From positions 62,001 through 126,000 of the forward strand of contig OW569363.1 in assembly GCA_937625935.1 (NCBI GenBank): a stretch of DNA of 64,000 nucleotides, in the 5' to 3' direction. Below the pieces are notes generated by a model. The model was not told the DNA's origin and ran no database searches. It saw nothing but the letters and a program-made list of their open reading frames with translations. Source of the stretch: Tetramitus jugosus. Taxonomy: Eukaryota > Heterolobosea > Eutetramitea > Acrasida > Vahlkampfiidae. Position numbers and translations under genes: made by a program. Of the stretch, positions 28,215 through 38,583 are shown in pieces. Position 1 is the first letter of the stretch, and the number at the start of each line of letters is the position of its first letter.

Positions 28215-29450
28215 TTACAGCCAATCCGCAGCAGGAATCGATCCATCCGTTCCGAACAAATCCGATGCCCTTTGACATGATTCCTTCAATCGGTTCAGAC
28301 AATCCTTGTACTGTCTCAGATAATCTCTCTTGTTTGGCTTAATGATCCGACAGACATGTGCATCAGCCAACGCAGGCACAATCCGATTCATGTACTCGTA
28401 TGTAATCGATCGATTGTAATAGGGAGCCGATGTGTCTACTCCATTGTTCACCGCAATAGACATTCCAAAGTCCATCACAGCCAATTGATTCATGGACAAC
28501 CGAGCATACATGTTGCCTCGGTATATGTAAGCACAGTGGAGATGCGGATCCAATTGGATCGCCTCATCCAGATCCTTGACACCAAGAATCAAGTGTTGAC
28601 CTGTTCGTGCATACAATTCTCCTCTGTACGTTCTCGGCAGTGCATAAAGTGGTTGATAATCAATGGATGTACTATAGTAGAGCAGAGCTTCGGCGTCCCT
28701 ATTGTTGTTCTCGTACATGAGAGCTTTGGATTGATAGAGTAGAGAGAGGAGATTTTTGTGGATGAGCCATGGATCATTTTCAGCATCCATTGTTGTTGTT
28801 GTTGTTGAATGAGATGATGATGATGATGTTGCTTGAGCTTGAGCTTGTTGCAATTGTTTTTGTTGTCTCAATTGTTGTATTTGATAAATTTGATGCGTGA
28901 GTGATTCAGCACTATTGTTGGAATCACCGTTGCCTGCATTGGTGGTGCTATTGTTGTGATTGTTGCTTGTATTTGAAAGAGAAGAATTTTGTTGATGACT
29001 GCTACCCGACTGATGAAATTCCATTTCGAGCTCATGAATCGATTGATTGATACGGTCCATGACATCTCCCGTCCACTTTTCAAACGTTCTCACAATTCCA
29101 AACTGAATGACATTGCGAATCACCGTAGTCAATTCTATCGCGCCATTATTTGTCGAAGGCTCCAAAAACCGATAAATCTCCTCCATGAGCTTATTTTGTT
29201 CCTGCGGAGAAAATCGATCCCATTGATCAATCATGCACATGTGATATTGACTCATGTGCGTTTGTGTCACCAGTGTACACAACCATTCCCAGTACAGTTT
29301 CGAGTGTGGATTCTCAAACTGGTACAATTCATGTGACGAAGCATAGTAGAGACGAAGTTTGGGTAGTTGTGATGTGTTGTGGAGGATGGGTCGTGGTGGA
29401 GGCAGTGCCTCATATAGTTGCATCACTGTTCTGTTGTTGCTCAATGTCAT
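28215..29450 (-). CDS. TPR-repeat protein, 411 aa
   Basis: The frame is open upstream to 29654, but that part overlaps the end of the next gene. MTLSNNRTVMQLYEALPPPRP at 29450 is the likely start. Residues 40-160 form a helical domain (LYWEWLCTLVTQ, FSPQEQNKLMEEIYRFL). A Ser/Asn/Gln linker follows. At least three tetratricopeptide-like repeats lie at about 255-400: NRDAEALLYYSTSIDYQPL, LGVKDLDEAIQLDPHLHCAYIYRG, LAVMDFGMSIAVN. TPRs mediate protein-protein contacts. No further domain reveals the pathway. Confidence 0.7.
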   Translation of the reverse strand: MTLSNNRTVMQLYEALPPPRPILHNTSQLPKLRLYYASSHELYQFENPHSKLYWEWLCTLVTQTHMSQYHMCMIDQWDRFSPQEQNKLMEEIYRFLEPSTNNGAIELTTVIRNVIQFGIVRTFEKWTGDVMDRINQSIHELEMEFHQSGSSHQQNSSLSNTSNNHNNSTTNAGNGDSNNSAESLTHQIYQIQQLRQQKQLQQAQAQATSSSSSHSTTTTTMDAENDPWLIHKNLLSLLYQSKALMYENNNRDAEALLYYSTSIDYQPLYALPRTYRGELYARTGQHLILGVKDLDEAIQLDPHLHCAYIYRGNMYARLSMNQLAVMDFGMSIAVNNGVDTSAPYYNRSITYEYMNRIVPALADAHVCRIIKPNKRDYLRQYKDCLNRLKESCQRASDLFGTDGSIPAADWL

Positions 29451-29643
29451 CTTGTTGGCATTCAGAATTTTGCTTGTCAAAGTTTGTGTGATGTTGTTTT
29501 TTTTTGTTCGATGAGGAAGAGAACTGTTTAAAGTTACCTGGGGTTCGGAAAAAGGGAAGCATTTATTTTCCAAGCTCGAGGTAACTTTGGAGATGCGAAG
29601 CAAGCTCGTGTGAAAGATATCAGTATACTTTATTCGTTCATAT

Positions 29644-32600
29644 TTACAAGGCATTCAGGTACACCAGGGTATAATCTTTCTCAGTAGTAATGCGAAGAGG
29701 ATCTCCCTCAGCAATCTCTGTAGTAAACACATAACCACGGAGGAACTTGTCCGTTCGTTTCTCACCTTCCAGAGAATCGACGCACTCTGGTGACAGGAAC
29801 ATCTTCTTTCCATCGAAGTTCATCACCTCATACACAGTGGGACTCCTTCTCATAATAAAGACCAAGTCACCATTTTGTATATCCGACACCTTAACGCTTG
29901 AAAGATCATCATTTGGTGCATTTTGTGGAATCTTATTGGACAAGTACTCAGAAATGGTTTCCATGTTCGACAACATCTCCTGGATATATTCTGTGACAGC
30001 TTCCAAGTTATTCTCAAAAAGTTCTTGGTCAAGAGGTTTGCATGCATTGAACAGGGATTGTGTAACAACCAAAACGGAGTTTGCTAAGATCCTCATGATA
30101 TCAATGAGGTGATTCGCTTGGAGACTCTTGTCAACGAACTCCTCCTTTGTTTGCAAAGTATGGATAGTTTGTTGGGCCTGATCGACTTGATTGTTCAGGA
30201 ATCTACCGGCATCCATCAGAGCATCTTGCACTCTTTTAGTAATCGAGGCATGTTCTTGAGCAAACTGTAAATCTTGAGCAAGGGAATCTCTCTGGTTATT
30301 GACAGTCATTAACTCCTTTCTCAAGAGATCTATTGCGCTTCTCTGCTCTTTGTCTGAAGTTAGGAGTCTTAAGATATCAGAATTCTGTCTACTCAGATTA
30401 GTATCCTTTGCAATTATTTCCTCTTCTTTTTTCATAAATTCAGAATGAATACTGTGTTGCATTATAGACTGTTGTGCATTTAGACTTAGAATCTTTTCTG
30501 TGAGGTCCTTTATAGTAGCGAGGTTCAACTGTGCATCCCTTTTCATCTCCGCATTCTCTTTTTTCAAGTGGAAGATTTCAGATTCCAGAGAAACTGTTCG
30601 TTCGGATACGACCCCACTCGATTGAATTTGTTTCTTCAAGTGTTGGATCTCATCAAGAAGGTCTTGATTGGATTTTTTCTCCTTTGCTACTACCTTGTTC
30701 ATAGCAGTAGTAATTTCCTGTAAACCCTTGTTATCTTCATTCAATACATCTATCTGGTGCGTTTGTTCCTTGTCTTTCAATTCAAGGTCAGCAACCATTA
30801 ACTCCAAACGCGTGATGTGTTGCTCATACTTATTAACCAGCTCGGTATTTGTTTCCTTGCTTCCCTCCACAATGGAACGACACTTCTCCTCTATTTCAAC
30901 ATTGGCTTTCTCCTTTTCCTCGATAACTGTCTGGAGTTTTGCTTCTCTCCTCGCCAGGTCTTCATTTTGTTGTTCAAGGGCGGAAATTATGGAATCCTTC
31001 ATGTCCAAGTCATCTTCCAACTTTTTGATTTGTTCCAATAACATGTGATCAGATTGAGAAGTACCACGTGGTACTTGCGCATTCCTTTGACATTCATCTT
31101 CACTGTCTCCGGATGTTGTGCGTGGAGAAGTTCTGGTCTCAACGTCTTCAGTCTCAACTTTCTCCCACTCATCGTCTTCTACTACCTCGAATGGATTAGC
31201 AACCTTGGGCAAGCCATCATGTCTTGGCAAAGAAAAGTGCTCATAAGGAGGAAGTGCGATGGCTTCATCCAAGGAGAGTTTTGCAAAGAAGGGATACAGA
31301 CGATGGTTGCTACCATAGGATGGAATATTGTTACTCAGTTGATCCTGGAACTTTGATCTCTCTAACTTTTCATCCGAAATCAGGTTAGACAATAAATTAT
31401 AAAATTTGACAGTATGCTTGTCAATCTCATTGTAGAACTCTGATTGACGCAAAAGTTCCTGCTTTGCTTCGCGGTAGAGTGAAGGGAATTCGTAGTCACC
31501 CAACAAGTCGTTCATACTGCTCTCTAGCGCATTGTAATTCATGTTGGCTTGAACCGCTGTTTGCATAGAAGCAATCTTCCTATAGGGAGACAACAGAGAT
31601 AGAATTGTATCACTGAGGAGTGCTGTCTTGTTCGAGTAGAATCGAACATACTGTTCGTACATTTGATTCACTTGTTGAACCATGATAGACAACTCCATTG
31701 TTTGATTCTTATTCATAGCAGAACTCTTTTGAACAATTGATTGCAGGTGATCAATGTCAGTACTGGCAGAAATGCACGAGCCAACAATTAGTTGAACACT
31801 TCTCTCAGTGTCGTGCAGATAAGAAGCAATGACATTTTGGGTCACAGTGTTCAGGGTTGTCAAATAGGCAACCTTGGCTCTTATGGGAGCCTCAGCCGCA
31901 TCTAAAAACTGCTTCTCTCCTTGTGGATTACCATCATACAACTCTTGATTCACCAAATCGAGCAGTGTAGTTTCATCTCTACCGTCAATACAAGGAACCT
32001 TTTTCATTTCTTGAATCAGAGCATCTGTTCCATTCGGAACAACTTCATCCAAGAATTGCTTTAAAGTTTCCAGAGAGCGAGCCAAGTGTCTTGTTTTGTC
32101 AGTGTAGTCACGAGACGCATTTACAATGCTCTTGGACAAGGCTTGGAGAGCGAGTTGTCGATTCAATGTTTCCAACAGCACTGCTGATCGATTCTTGATG
32201 TCCGTGGAGTATCTCTTAAGCACTACCTCTTCATCATCTTCATTCTTATTGTACAGTTGAGTAGTTGGCACTTCTGGTAACCATGAAGTACACACACTCT
32301 TCTTGTTCTCTTTGTTCATCAGTGTTATCAAGCTCTGAGAACAGAACAAGTAAAAGGAGTAGGAGGTACAAGGATCGAGAAACATGTGATTCATCAACTT
32401 GTTGTTCTTCTGATCCTCATCTTCTTCCTTGATCTGATCTTTAGCTGCTTTCTCAAGGTCCTGTTGTTCTTGTTGTTTCTGGTCAACATCCATCGGCAAA
32501 TACAGAGCTAAAAAATTGTAAACGTCACTGCTTGTGCTACCTTCGAGAATAAAGGGCGCGAAGCTTGGTTTTTGTTGGGTGGAGAAGGAAGTGGTCATAT

Positions 32601-32724
32601 CGATCGGACCTTGGATCTGATGACTCTCCAGTTCACACTGTACCACTTGTTCAAAGGAAGAACGAGAATGACAAGTCTGGATCAATTGACCCAAGAAACC
32701 ATCATACAGATTGTATTTAAACAT
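29644..32724 (-). CDS. ATG11/RB1CC1 (FIP200)-like autophagy scaffold
   Basis: The product is 1026 residues from the ATG at 32722-32724; an upstream in-frame extension to 32880 is leader-like. Residues 1-550 are helical. An acidic block, NPFEVVEDDEWEKVETEDVE, is near 510. A long coiled coil spans about 555-900. The C-terminus (about 940-1026) has the family pattern VSDIQNGDLVFIMRR, YEVMNFDGKKMFLSPECV, LRGYVFTTEIAEGDPLRI, which matches the small beta-rich 'claw' domain of Atg11/RB1CC1. This scaffold organises the ULK/Atg1 kinase complex and binds cargo receptors in selective autophagy. Overall length and order of parts fit. I cannot see an N-terminal ubiquitin-like fold with confidence. Confidence 0.68.
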   Translation of the reverse strand: MFKYNLYDGFLGQLIQTCHSRSSFEQVVQCELESHQIQGPIDMTTSFSTQQKPSFAPFILEGSTSSDVYNFLALYLPMDVDQKQQEQQDLEKAAKDQIKEEDEDQKNNKLMNHMFLDPCTSYSFYLFCSQSLITLMNKENKKSVCTSWLPEVPTTQLYNKNEDDEEVVLKRYSTDIKNRSAVLLETLNRQLALQALSKSIVNASRDYTDKTRHLARSLETLKQFLDEVVPNGTDALIQEMKKVPCIDGRDETTLLDLVNQELYDGNPQGEKQFLDAAEAPIRAKVAYLTTLNTVTQNVIASYLHDTERSVQLIVGSCISASTDIDHLQSIVQKSSAMNKNQTMELSIMVQQVNQMYEQYVRFYSNKTALLSDTILSLLSPYRKIASMQTAVQANMNYNALESSMNDLLGDYEFPSLYREAKQELLRQSEFYNEIDKHTVKFYNLLSNLISDEKLERSKFQDQLSNNIPSYGSNHRLYPFFAKLSLDEAIALPPYEHFSLPRHDGLPKVANPFEVVEDDEWEKVETEDVETRTSPRTTSGDSEDECQRNAQVPRGTSQSDHMLLEQIKKLEDDLDMKDSIISALEQQNEDLARREAKLQTVIEEKEKANVEIEEKCRSIVEGSKETNTELVNKYEQHITRLELMVADLELKDKEQTHQIDVLNEDNKGLQEITTAMNKVVAKEKKSNQDLLDEIQHLKKQIQSSGVVSERTVSLESEIFHLKKENAEMKRDAQLNLATIKDLTEKILSLNAQQSIMQHSIHSEFMKKEEEIIAKDTNLSRQNSDILRLLTSDKEQRSAIDLLRKELMTVNNQRDSLAQDLQFAQEHASITKRVQDALMDAGRFLNNQVDQAQQTIHTLQTKEEFVDKSLQANHLIDIMRILANSVLVVTQSLFNACKPLDQELFENNLEAVTEYIQEMLSNMETISEYLSNKIPQNAPNDDLSSVKVSDIQNGDLVFIMRRSPTVYEVMNFDGKKMFLSPECVDSLEGEKRTDKFLRGYVFTTEIAEGDPLRITTEKDYTLVYLNAL

Positions 32725-33454
32725 TGTATTGTGCGATACGATATGGAAGGTGTGATCTGTTGTAACTTTCGGGTTAGTTTCCAGTCGTACTCGCTTCTGT
32801 GTGCTGTTTTGTTGTTTTTCGATCCAACAGGTCTGTGTGATTGTGTGACAGAACTTTTTGGTTCGGGACGACAACCTCAAAAAAACATCACATTGGCTTT
32901 TCTGCAGCGGAAACTGTGATTTGGTTGAACTTTTCTGCTTAAATTTCTCCGTGCGTTGTATTCATTCATCGACATGTTTCACAGATGATACCTTTTCATC
33001 AAATGATCATCGTTCCACCAGAATTACACCTAGATCGTGAGGTGAGAATAGAATATGCAACATCGATTGTGGTCGAGCGGTAAGCTATATGATGTTTGCC
33101 CGAATCTTGTGTTGGTTCATCTGATAAGAAGATTCATTGACCCGAATACACATGCCATCGACACAACTACCGTAGATGATGACATATTGCGCCAAAACTT
33201 CAAAAAAACGCATCCAATTGTCCTGTCAACGTTCCATTTCTCCTTTGGTCAGCAAAGCGGCGAAAAATGAATTTCCCCAGAAGTACTTACTGTTGCTTCA
33301 TCATCCATCGTTTGCGTCATGTTCCCTCAACGCTCAACAAAAAGCCAACAAAAACAACAAAATCAACAACTTTAGCTTCGACTACCACTACCACTCTTAG
33401 CTTCGACTACTACCACAACTAGTACTCTTCTTCACAACAACAACACGTACATCG
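32725..33454. other. Divergent intergenic region between ATG11-like and GMC genes
   Basis: 730 bases between two divergent starts. No gene seen. Near 33065-33100 there is a short D-arm-like stretch (GTGGTCGAGCGGTAAGC) without a tRNA acceptor or T-arm match. The last 120 bases are AAC/ACTACC-rich leader. Confidence 0.5.
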
Positions 33455-35419
33455 ATGCTCACCAATTGCAAGACCATCACCGTGATTCTCTCCCTTGTCA
33501 TTCTCTTCTTTTCATGGCTGTTTCTAGAACTCACTGCACCCATCTCTCGTGACAGAGTCTCTCACTATGCTTACAACAACAATGCAACGGCCACTGCACT
33601 CAAAAAAAGTTTTGATTTTATTGTTGTGGGCAGTGGAACGAGTGGCAGTGTTCTCTCTCATCGAATTTCAAGTAATTCTCGTGAGAGTGTCCTATTGTTG
33701 GAGGCTGGAGGACCTGATGATGCACCAGAGATTAAAAATCCACCTTCTTTTATGAAGTTGTTTGGTAATGAAAAGTATGATTGGAATTTGCATACGGTAG
33801 AGCAAGAGCATCTCAATGGTAGACGATTGTTTTGGCCCAGGGGAAAAGTATTGGGTGGATGCAGCAGTATTAATGCAATGATTTATCAGAGGGGAAATGC
33901 AGCTGATTATGACGAGTGGGAACAAAAGTTGGGATTGAAGGGTTGGAACTATAGGGATATGTTGAAGTGTATGTTTTTGTTTTTTTTCTATGTTTTGATA
34001 TGTGTGCACATGTGTGTGGTTGTTGTGTGTTCTTCTTACACAATTGTTGTTTAATTGTTGTTGTTTGTTCTCATGTGTGTTATGTATGTATGTATGATAT
34101 GTGCATGAAATGTGTGTGTGTGTAATGTAGATTTTAGAAAGTCCATTTCACAGTCGAATGAAGAACTCGATCAAAAGTATCATGGATATGATGGAAGATG
34201 GAGAATTTCAAATTTGATTCATCCTCATAAGCTCAGTCTTGCCATTATTGAGAGTGTGCACAAATCTCAGGGCCTTCCCATCAACAATGATGCCAACGGA
34301 GAGCATCAGATTGGAATTGGACTCAATCAGGTGAATATGGACAGTTTGGGTCGAAGACATTCGCTGTCTGATGCCTTTTTGGACAATGAGACATTGAAGC
34401 GCAAGAATCTCTATGTTCGATTACACTCTCAAGTGCTCAGATTGATTATTGATCCAAGTACGAAGAAGGCGATTGGAGTAGAGTACATGGACGCGAAAAC
34501 AAAGGAAAAGTACATTGCATACGCATCAAAGGAAGTGATCTTGGCCGCTGGTGCCGTTCACTCTCCTCACATATTGTTCATGTCGGGCATTGGTCCCGAA
34601 GACGTATTGAAACAATATAATATACCTGTTGTTCAGCACTTGCCTGGTGTGGGTCAGAACTTGCTGGATCATCTTCAATCCGGAGCCATGTTCCGGTTGA
34701 AACCAGAGTATAGACACATGTCACTCGAAGAAGAACAAGGATTGTTGCAGGTGTCGGATTGGTTAGTGAACGGAAAGGGACCATTGACGTCCAATGGTGG
34801 AGAAGTCAACGGCTATTTTGTCTCAGAGTACTCTGAGGATCCAAACTTGCCTGATTTGCAATATCTTGGTATACCGGGATTCTATGTGGATCATGCCAAG
34901 AGACTAACTAGAATGAAGAATCCAGAGGGTTCCTTCTCTCTACAAACAATTCTATTGAGACCGAAATCTGTTGGATACATCACAATCAACTCAAGTGATC
35001 CACTGGCACCTCCCGTCATTCAACCAAACTATTTTATGCATGATAACGATCGGTTGACTTTGATTGAAGGTTTCAAACATATCCGAAAAGCCACAGCCAC
35101 AGAACCATTCGTAAAATATATCGAAAAGGAATTGTTCCCTGGCGCTAATGTCACCACAGATGAACAGATATCGGAGAGTGTGAAGGAGCTGGTAGAAACC
35201 TTGTATCATCCTGTTGGTACCTGTAAGATGGGTCATGAAGATGATCCTATGGCTGTTGTCAATTCACATTTACAAGTGTTCGGCATTCAAAATTTGAGAG
35301 TAGTTGATGCCAGTATTATGCCAACTATACCTCGAGGCAATACAAATGCACCTGTTGCAGCTATCGCCGAGAAAGCATACGAAGATTTTATTAAGAAGGA
35401 CCATTATCTGTCCTATTGA
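33455..35419 (+). CDS. GMC family FAD oxidoreductase, membrane-anchored, two exons
   Basis: Exon 1 is 33455-33968, the intron 33969-34130 (gtatgt...atgtag, 162 nt, GT-repeat-rich), and exon 2 34131-35419, for 600 aa. Residues 8-27 are a signal anchor. FAD-binding VVGSGTSGSVLSHR lies at about 57-70. GMC signature 1 is GKVLGGCSSINAMIYQRG, and signature 2 is GAVHSPHILFMSGIGPEDVL near 310. The catalytic His lies in LYHPVGTCKMG near 530, and the second catalytic position is Asn in GNTNAPVAAIAEKA. Relatives are choline, glucose and alcohol dehydrogenases or oxidases, and the substrate is not predictable. The N-terminal anchor suggests secretory-pathway or surface location. The intron joins MLK-Y-FRKS in frame. 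Confidence 0.85.
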
Positions 35420-35543
35420 GCAACGATACTGTACAACGAAAACCTACCTAAATTTTGAAAAGTATGTATGGAATGTTCAGGACTCTCTCCTTTAGAGGAG
35501 TTGGTCTATTTATTGCGTTCAGTTTCGGGTATTGAACGACAGG

Positions 35544-36788
35544 CTACGAAGAAGTACTTATGTCTCCAATAAAACATTGATTGGTGAACTTGTGACGGAA
35601 GGATACGGGATGAACTGTATCTCCTTTCAGTTCATAAACGATGTGATAATCAGGATGTGTTTGCATTAGAACTTGCATTGATTCAGCCTCAAACAGCTTG
35701 TGACAGGTACGAGACTTATCTTCATCGAACAACAATCGATCCAATTGGACATCATAAACTATGACACTCACGACGAGCTCTGAGTGGTGAAGAAATGGTT
35801 GCACGATCGTCAAGTTTTCACCAAGCTCAATATGTTTTCCGAGTTCTAGCAAGGTTTGCAATGTGTCAACATCCAATCCAAAATGCACACACCGCTCCAA
35901 GCCAGGAAACATATCGATGACTATACCAATACACTGTTTAGTTACAGCATTCCAGTTGGGCGAATCACTCAGTTTCTTGTTGGACAACATGAGGTTGAGT
36001 GTGGATTTCTTCTGCTTCGTTTTGTTTAACTTGTCATGAACAGTGAGTCCATCAAGCGAGTAAGCTGTAATACCTTGCATTTCTTCAACAATTTTGTTCT
36101 TCCACGTGGTTAATCGATTCAATAGGTTCATGCATTCAGGGTCTCTCTTCATAAACAGCTCCAGATCTGGACAAGTTTGGGCCACTTGATTCTTTGTCCA
36201 TACTTCCACATGATCTGTCATCAAACAATAGGTCTGAGCCAATTGAAACGCCACAGATTTGCATCCTTCAATATCCATACAAGACTGCACTGACGAGTGA
36301 TCAAAGTCAATCATGGCCACGACTCGCACATACTCGGACAACGAATGAGACTGCAATGCTAATTTCACAACAGATCTCAGATCAGAACGCGACACTCTGG
36401 AAAGAACAGATCGTACTGCTCTCACTACTTTGAGAATAATGACACGTTCCACTGATCTCTCGATCGGATTCACCGATTGAAACAACGCAGATTGTTCATG
36501 CAAACCAAATGTGAACAAGAGGGAATTGTTTAGCTCGTCAATCAGTCCTTTGAGGCACTCACGAACCACACGTGTTTTTTCGTCCAACACCATAACATTT
36601 CTGTTCTGAGCCTTGTGGTAATTGCAGAATCGAAGACAAAGATGTCTATCGGGCAATAAACTGGTCAACTGATTCCAATTATGAGGATAGGGAAACAGGT
36701 ACACTACATCGACATCTAAACTGTTTTCACTGCCATGTCTAATCAATGGATATTGCTCCCATTCTTCAGGTATGTTGACATCATCCAT
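35544..36788 (-). CDS. Hypothetical protein with a nucleotidyltransferase-like N-terminal motif
   Basis: The product is 414 residues. Near the N-terminus, YPLIRHGSENSLDVDVVYLF (about 13-32) has a Gly-Ser followed by an Asp-x-Asp between hydrophobic strands. That is the arrangement of the polymerase-beta/nucleotidyltransferase superfamily active site, although the spacing is short. The rest is helical with several Arg pairs (RSVERVIILKVVRAVRSVL). A third catalytic carboxylate might be the Asp residues of VVAMIDFDHS near 165. It could add nucleotides to RNA or protein, but I cannot identify a family, and the motif may be coincidental. Spaced about 100 bases from the next gene on the same strand. 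Confidence 0.5.
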   Translation of the reverse strand: MDDVNIPEEWEQYPLIRHGSENSLDVDVVYLFPYPHNWNQLTSLLPDRHLCLRFCNYHKAQNRNVMVLDEKTRVVRECLKGLIDELNNSLLFTFGLHEQSALFQSVNPIERSVERVIILKVVRAVRSVLSRVSRSDLRSVVKLALQSHSLSEYVRVVAMIDFDHSSVQSCMDIEGCKSVAFQLAQTYCLMTDHVEVWTKNQVAQTCPDLELFMKRDPECMNLLNRLTTWKNKIVEEMQGITAYSLDGLTVHDKLNKTKQKKSTLNLMLSNKKLSDSPNWNAVTKQCIGIVIDMFPGLERCVHFGLDVDTLQTLLELGKHIELGENLTIVQPFLHHSELVVSVIVYDVQLDRLLFDEDKSRTCHKLFEAESMQVLMQTHPDYHIVYELKGDTVHPVSFRHKFTNQCFIGDISTSS

Positions 36789-36888
36789 CTTTCACACAAG
36801 AAGATCAGTTGTTTTGTTTTTTGTTTCGAGTTCCAAAAATCAGTGCAACATTGAAAAAGAACTGTGTTGTTTATATGATGTTTATGCA

Positions 36889-37581
36889 TTAATAAGAAAA
36901 CGTTGCATTTTCTTCTTTTCGCGACAGAGCGTGCTCATACTCTAGAATAGGTCCTTTGGTAATGTCAGTGTTCACCTCCAGTGACACTCCCTCACCTCTC
37001 ATGAGCTGAACAGCCAATTGAATGGCAGGCAAGTAAGATTTTTCTTCATTCTCACTGCTCTGTTCAGATCCTTCTTCATTCACGTACACGATCGCTGCAC
37101 GCATCTTTTGTGCCAATTCATGAACCATTGTGTCAATAGTTGTGATTGGCGCTGTTGTAGCTTGAGAGCTACTGGCAGTTGCCATTGCTTCTCTGTAACC
37201 AGTTCCCACCAAGATTGGATAGTAGTGTGTGTGATTGGCATTGACGCCCTCAAACCACGAAATCACATTTTTGATCGTAGATGGCGCGATCAGCGAAAAA
37301 ACAAAGAAAATGGCGCGCGATTTGGAGCTGAGAAATTTCATGATGGAGGGCTCATGAAAGCGCGGTTCTTGATCAACGGTCCATGTCTCCAACGAGCACT
37401 TTTCCATCATGCAATTTTGACAATGGTACAGCAGTTTGTCGCCCTTGACGGATTTCCCGCCAAAAATGGCAATTTTGTAAATTGGACCAGATAACTCTTC
37501 TTCTTCCTCTTGGTTGTTGTTATCTTCTTCTTGATCACTAATCTCGTCTTCGTATTCACTATCGTGGTCCGATGCTGACAT
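36889..37581 (-). CDS. Degenerate small GTPase-like protein (Spg1/Tem1-like)
   Basis: The product is 230 residues. The first 30 are acidic. The remainder aligns by eye with Spg1/Tem1 GTPases. YKIAIFGGKSVKGDKLL sits where the P-loop should be but lacks GKT/S. SRAIFFVFSLIAPSTIKNVISWFEG matches the characteristic 'AILFMFDLTRKSTLNSIKEWY' strand-helix. PILVGTGYREA stands where family members have LVGTKYD, so the guanine-specificity Asp is lost. A Ser/Thr linker then interrupts, followed by QKMRAAIVYVNEEG. Nucleotide binding looks lost. Possible roles are scaffolding or signalling as a pseudo-GTPase. Spg1/Tem1 act in septation and mitotic exit in fungi; I infer only kinship, not that role. Confidence 0.5.
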   Translation of the reverse strand: MSASDHDSEYEDEISDQEEDNNNQEEEEELSGPIYKIAIFGGKSVKGDKLLYHCQNCMMEKCSLETWTVDQEPRFHEPSIMKFLSSKSRAIFFVFSLIAPSTIKNVISWFEGVNANHTHYYPILVGTGYREAMATASSSQATTAPITTIDTMVHELAQKMRAAIVYVNEEGSEQSSENEEKSYLPAIQLAVQLMRGEGVSLEVNTDITKGPILEYEHALSRKEENATFSY

Positions 37582-37680
37582 CTTCTTCTTGTTGTTTGTT
37601 TTTTGATGGCGGTGTTTTTGTTCGCTGTTTTGCTGGAAGTGAAAAATTTCAAAAAGAAATTATGATAATCTCAGATGAGT

Positions 37681-38211
37681 TTAATGGTTGGCAATTGCCA
37701 CAGGCGTAGCAGCTTCTGTTTGTGCTTCCTGAACCTGATCAGTGAATACCACTTCTTTCGCGCCTTGAATTTCTTCAGTCTGTGCTTTTGTCGTCAACGG
37801 TGCTTCACGACCGCTTTGGAAAGAAAACTTGACATCAGCGCACAGTCTCTCATCCATTTCCTGTGTTGGCGGAACTTTTCCAGGCACAGCACGATAATAA
37901 AACAACACAAGTGTCGCCTCATAATTTCCATCATACTCGACATGCAAAGGCTTTGAAACCTCAAGCTTCACCATGCTCGAATTCTCCTCCTCTGCGCTCA
38001 CAACCTCCAAATCCGTAAAATTACCCCGATACCGTATTTTTGCTCCCGTTGATTCGTGCCACAGCTCCAACTTGTACAACAAGCGTTCTCTGTCCAATTT
38101 TTCCACTTGTTCACTCTCGAGTTTTGCTGTAAATTTTATGGCGGGAACTTTATCGGCCCGATCGACAAAAGTAATGGATGCGCTTTGAATGACTACGCCG
38201 CCTTCATCCAT
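37681..38211 (-). CDS. Hypothetical beta-rich protein, at least 176 aa
   Basis: From the ATG at 38211 the frame encodes 176 residues with alternating strands (VVIQSASITFVDRADKVPAIKFTAKLE, ERLLYKLELWHESTGAKIRY, SKPLHVEYDGNYEATLVLFYYR). The pattern recalls an Ig-like or arrestin-like sandwich, followed by a Gln/Ala/Thr tail. Not assigned to a family. The same frame stays open well upstream of this ATG and looks coding (GHRFSSFSPSFYSSHVQFF, then NKWKHCYGPLL) without another ATG. The true start may therefore lie in an unrecognised upstream exon. Confidence 0.45.
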   Translation of the reverse strand: MDEGGVVIQSASITFVDRADKVPAIKFTAKLESEQVEKLDRERLLYKLELWHESTGAKIRYRGNFTDLEVVSAEEENSSMVKLEVSKPLHVEYDGNYEATLVLFYYRAVPGKVPPTQEMDERLCADVKFSFQSGREAPLTTKAQTEEIQGAKEVVFTDQVQEAQTEAATPVAIANH

Positions 38212-38583
38212 CAGTAATGGACCATAACAGTGCTTCCACTTGTTAGATGAATCACCTGGTTTTGTTGCTCTTGGTTTTGCGAGTGGTACAAAAAACTGAA
38301 CATGTGAGGAATAGAAAGATGGTGAAAAAGATGAGAAGCGATGACCGATATTGGTGATTGTGCTGTTGTTGTTGTTGATGCATTTTTGTTGTTTTGTTGT
38401 GTTGGTTTTTTGATGGAAGCTTTTTGATTTTTTCGAAAATAGCTTTATTTGCTTTTCACCGAATCGCCTTGAAGAAACACGTGTGTTTCATCGGAGACAT
38501 GTGTCCAAAAGGTATGCATCTTTTTGTTTCCATGTCTGATATCTTCCATATTTGAAGTTCTTGTTCTTTGGGGATCAATTTTC
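38212..38583. other. Gap with an open, coding-looking frame lacking ATG
   Basis: The minus strand from 38370 or so down to 38212 continues the frame of the gene below without a stop. Its residues are not low complexity. In another frame a 44-codon ORF, MHQQQQQHNHQYRSSLL then a hydrophobic FTIFLFLTCSVF, could encode a leader peptide. Nothing else is recognisable up to 38583. Confidence 0.35.

Noticed and set aside
29451-29654. N-terminal extension of the TPR protein
   Set aside because: It overlaps the end of the ATG11-like gene and is not conserved in composition; the Met at 29450 is better.
33055-33130. tRNA-like stretch GTGGTCGAGCGGTAAGC
   Set aside because: Only a D-arm-like motif; no pairing acceptor stem and no T-arm at the right distance.
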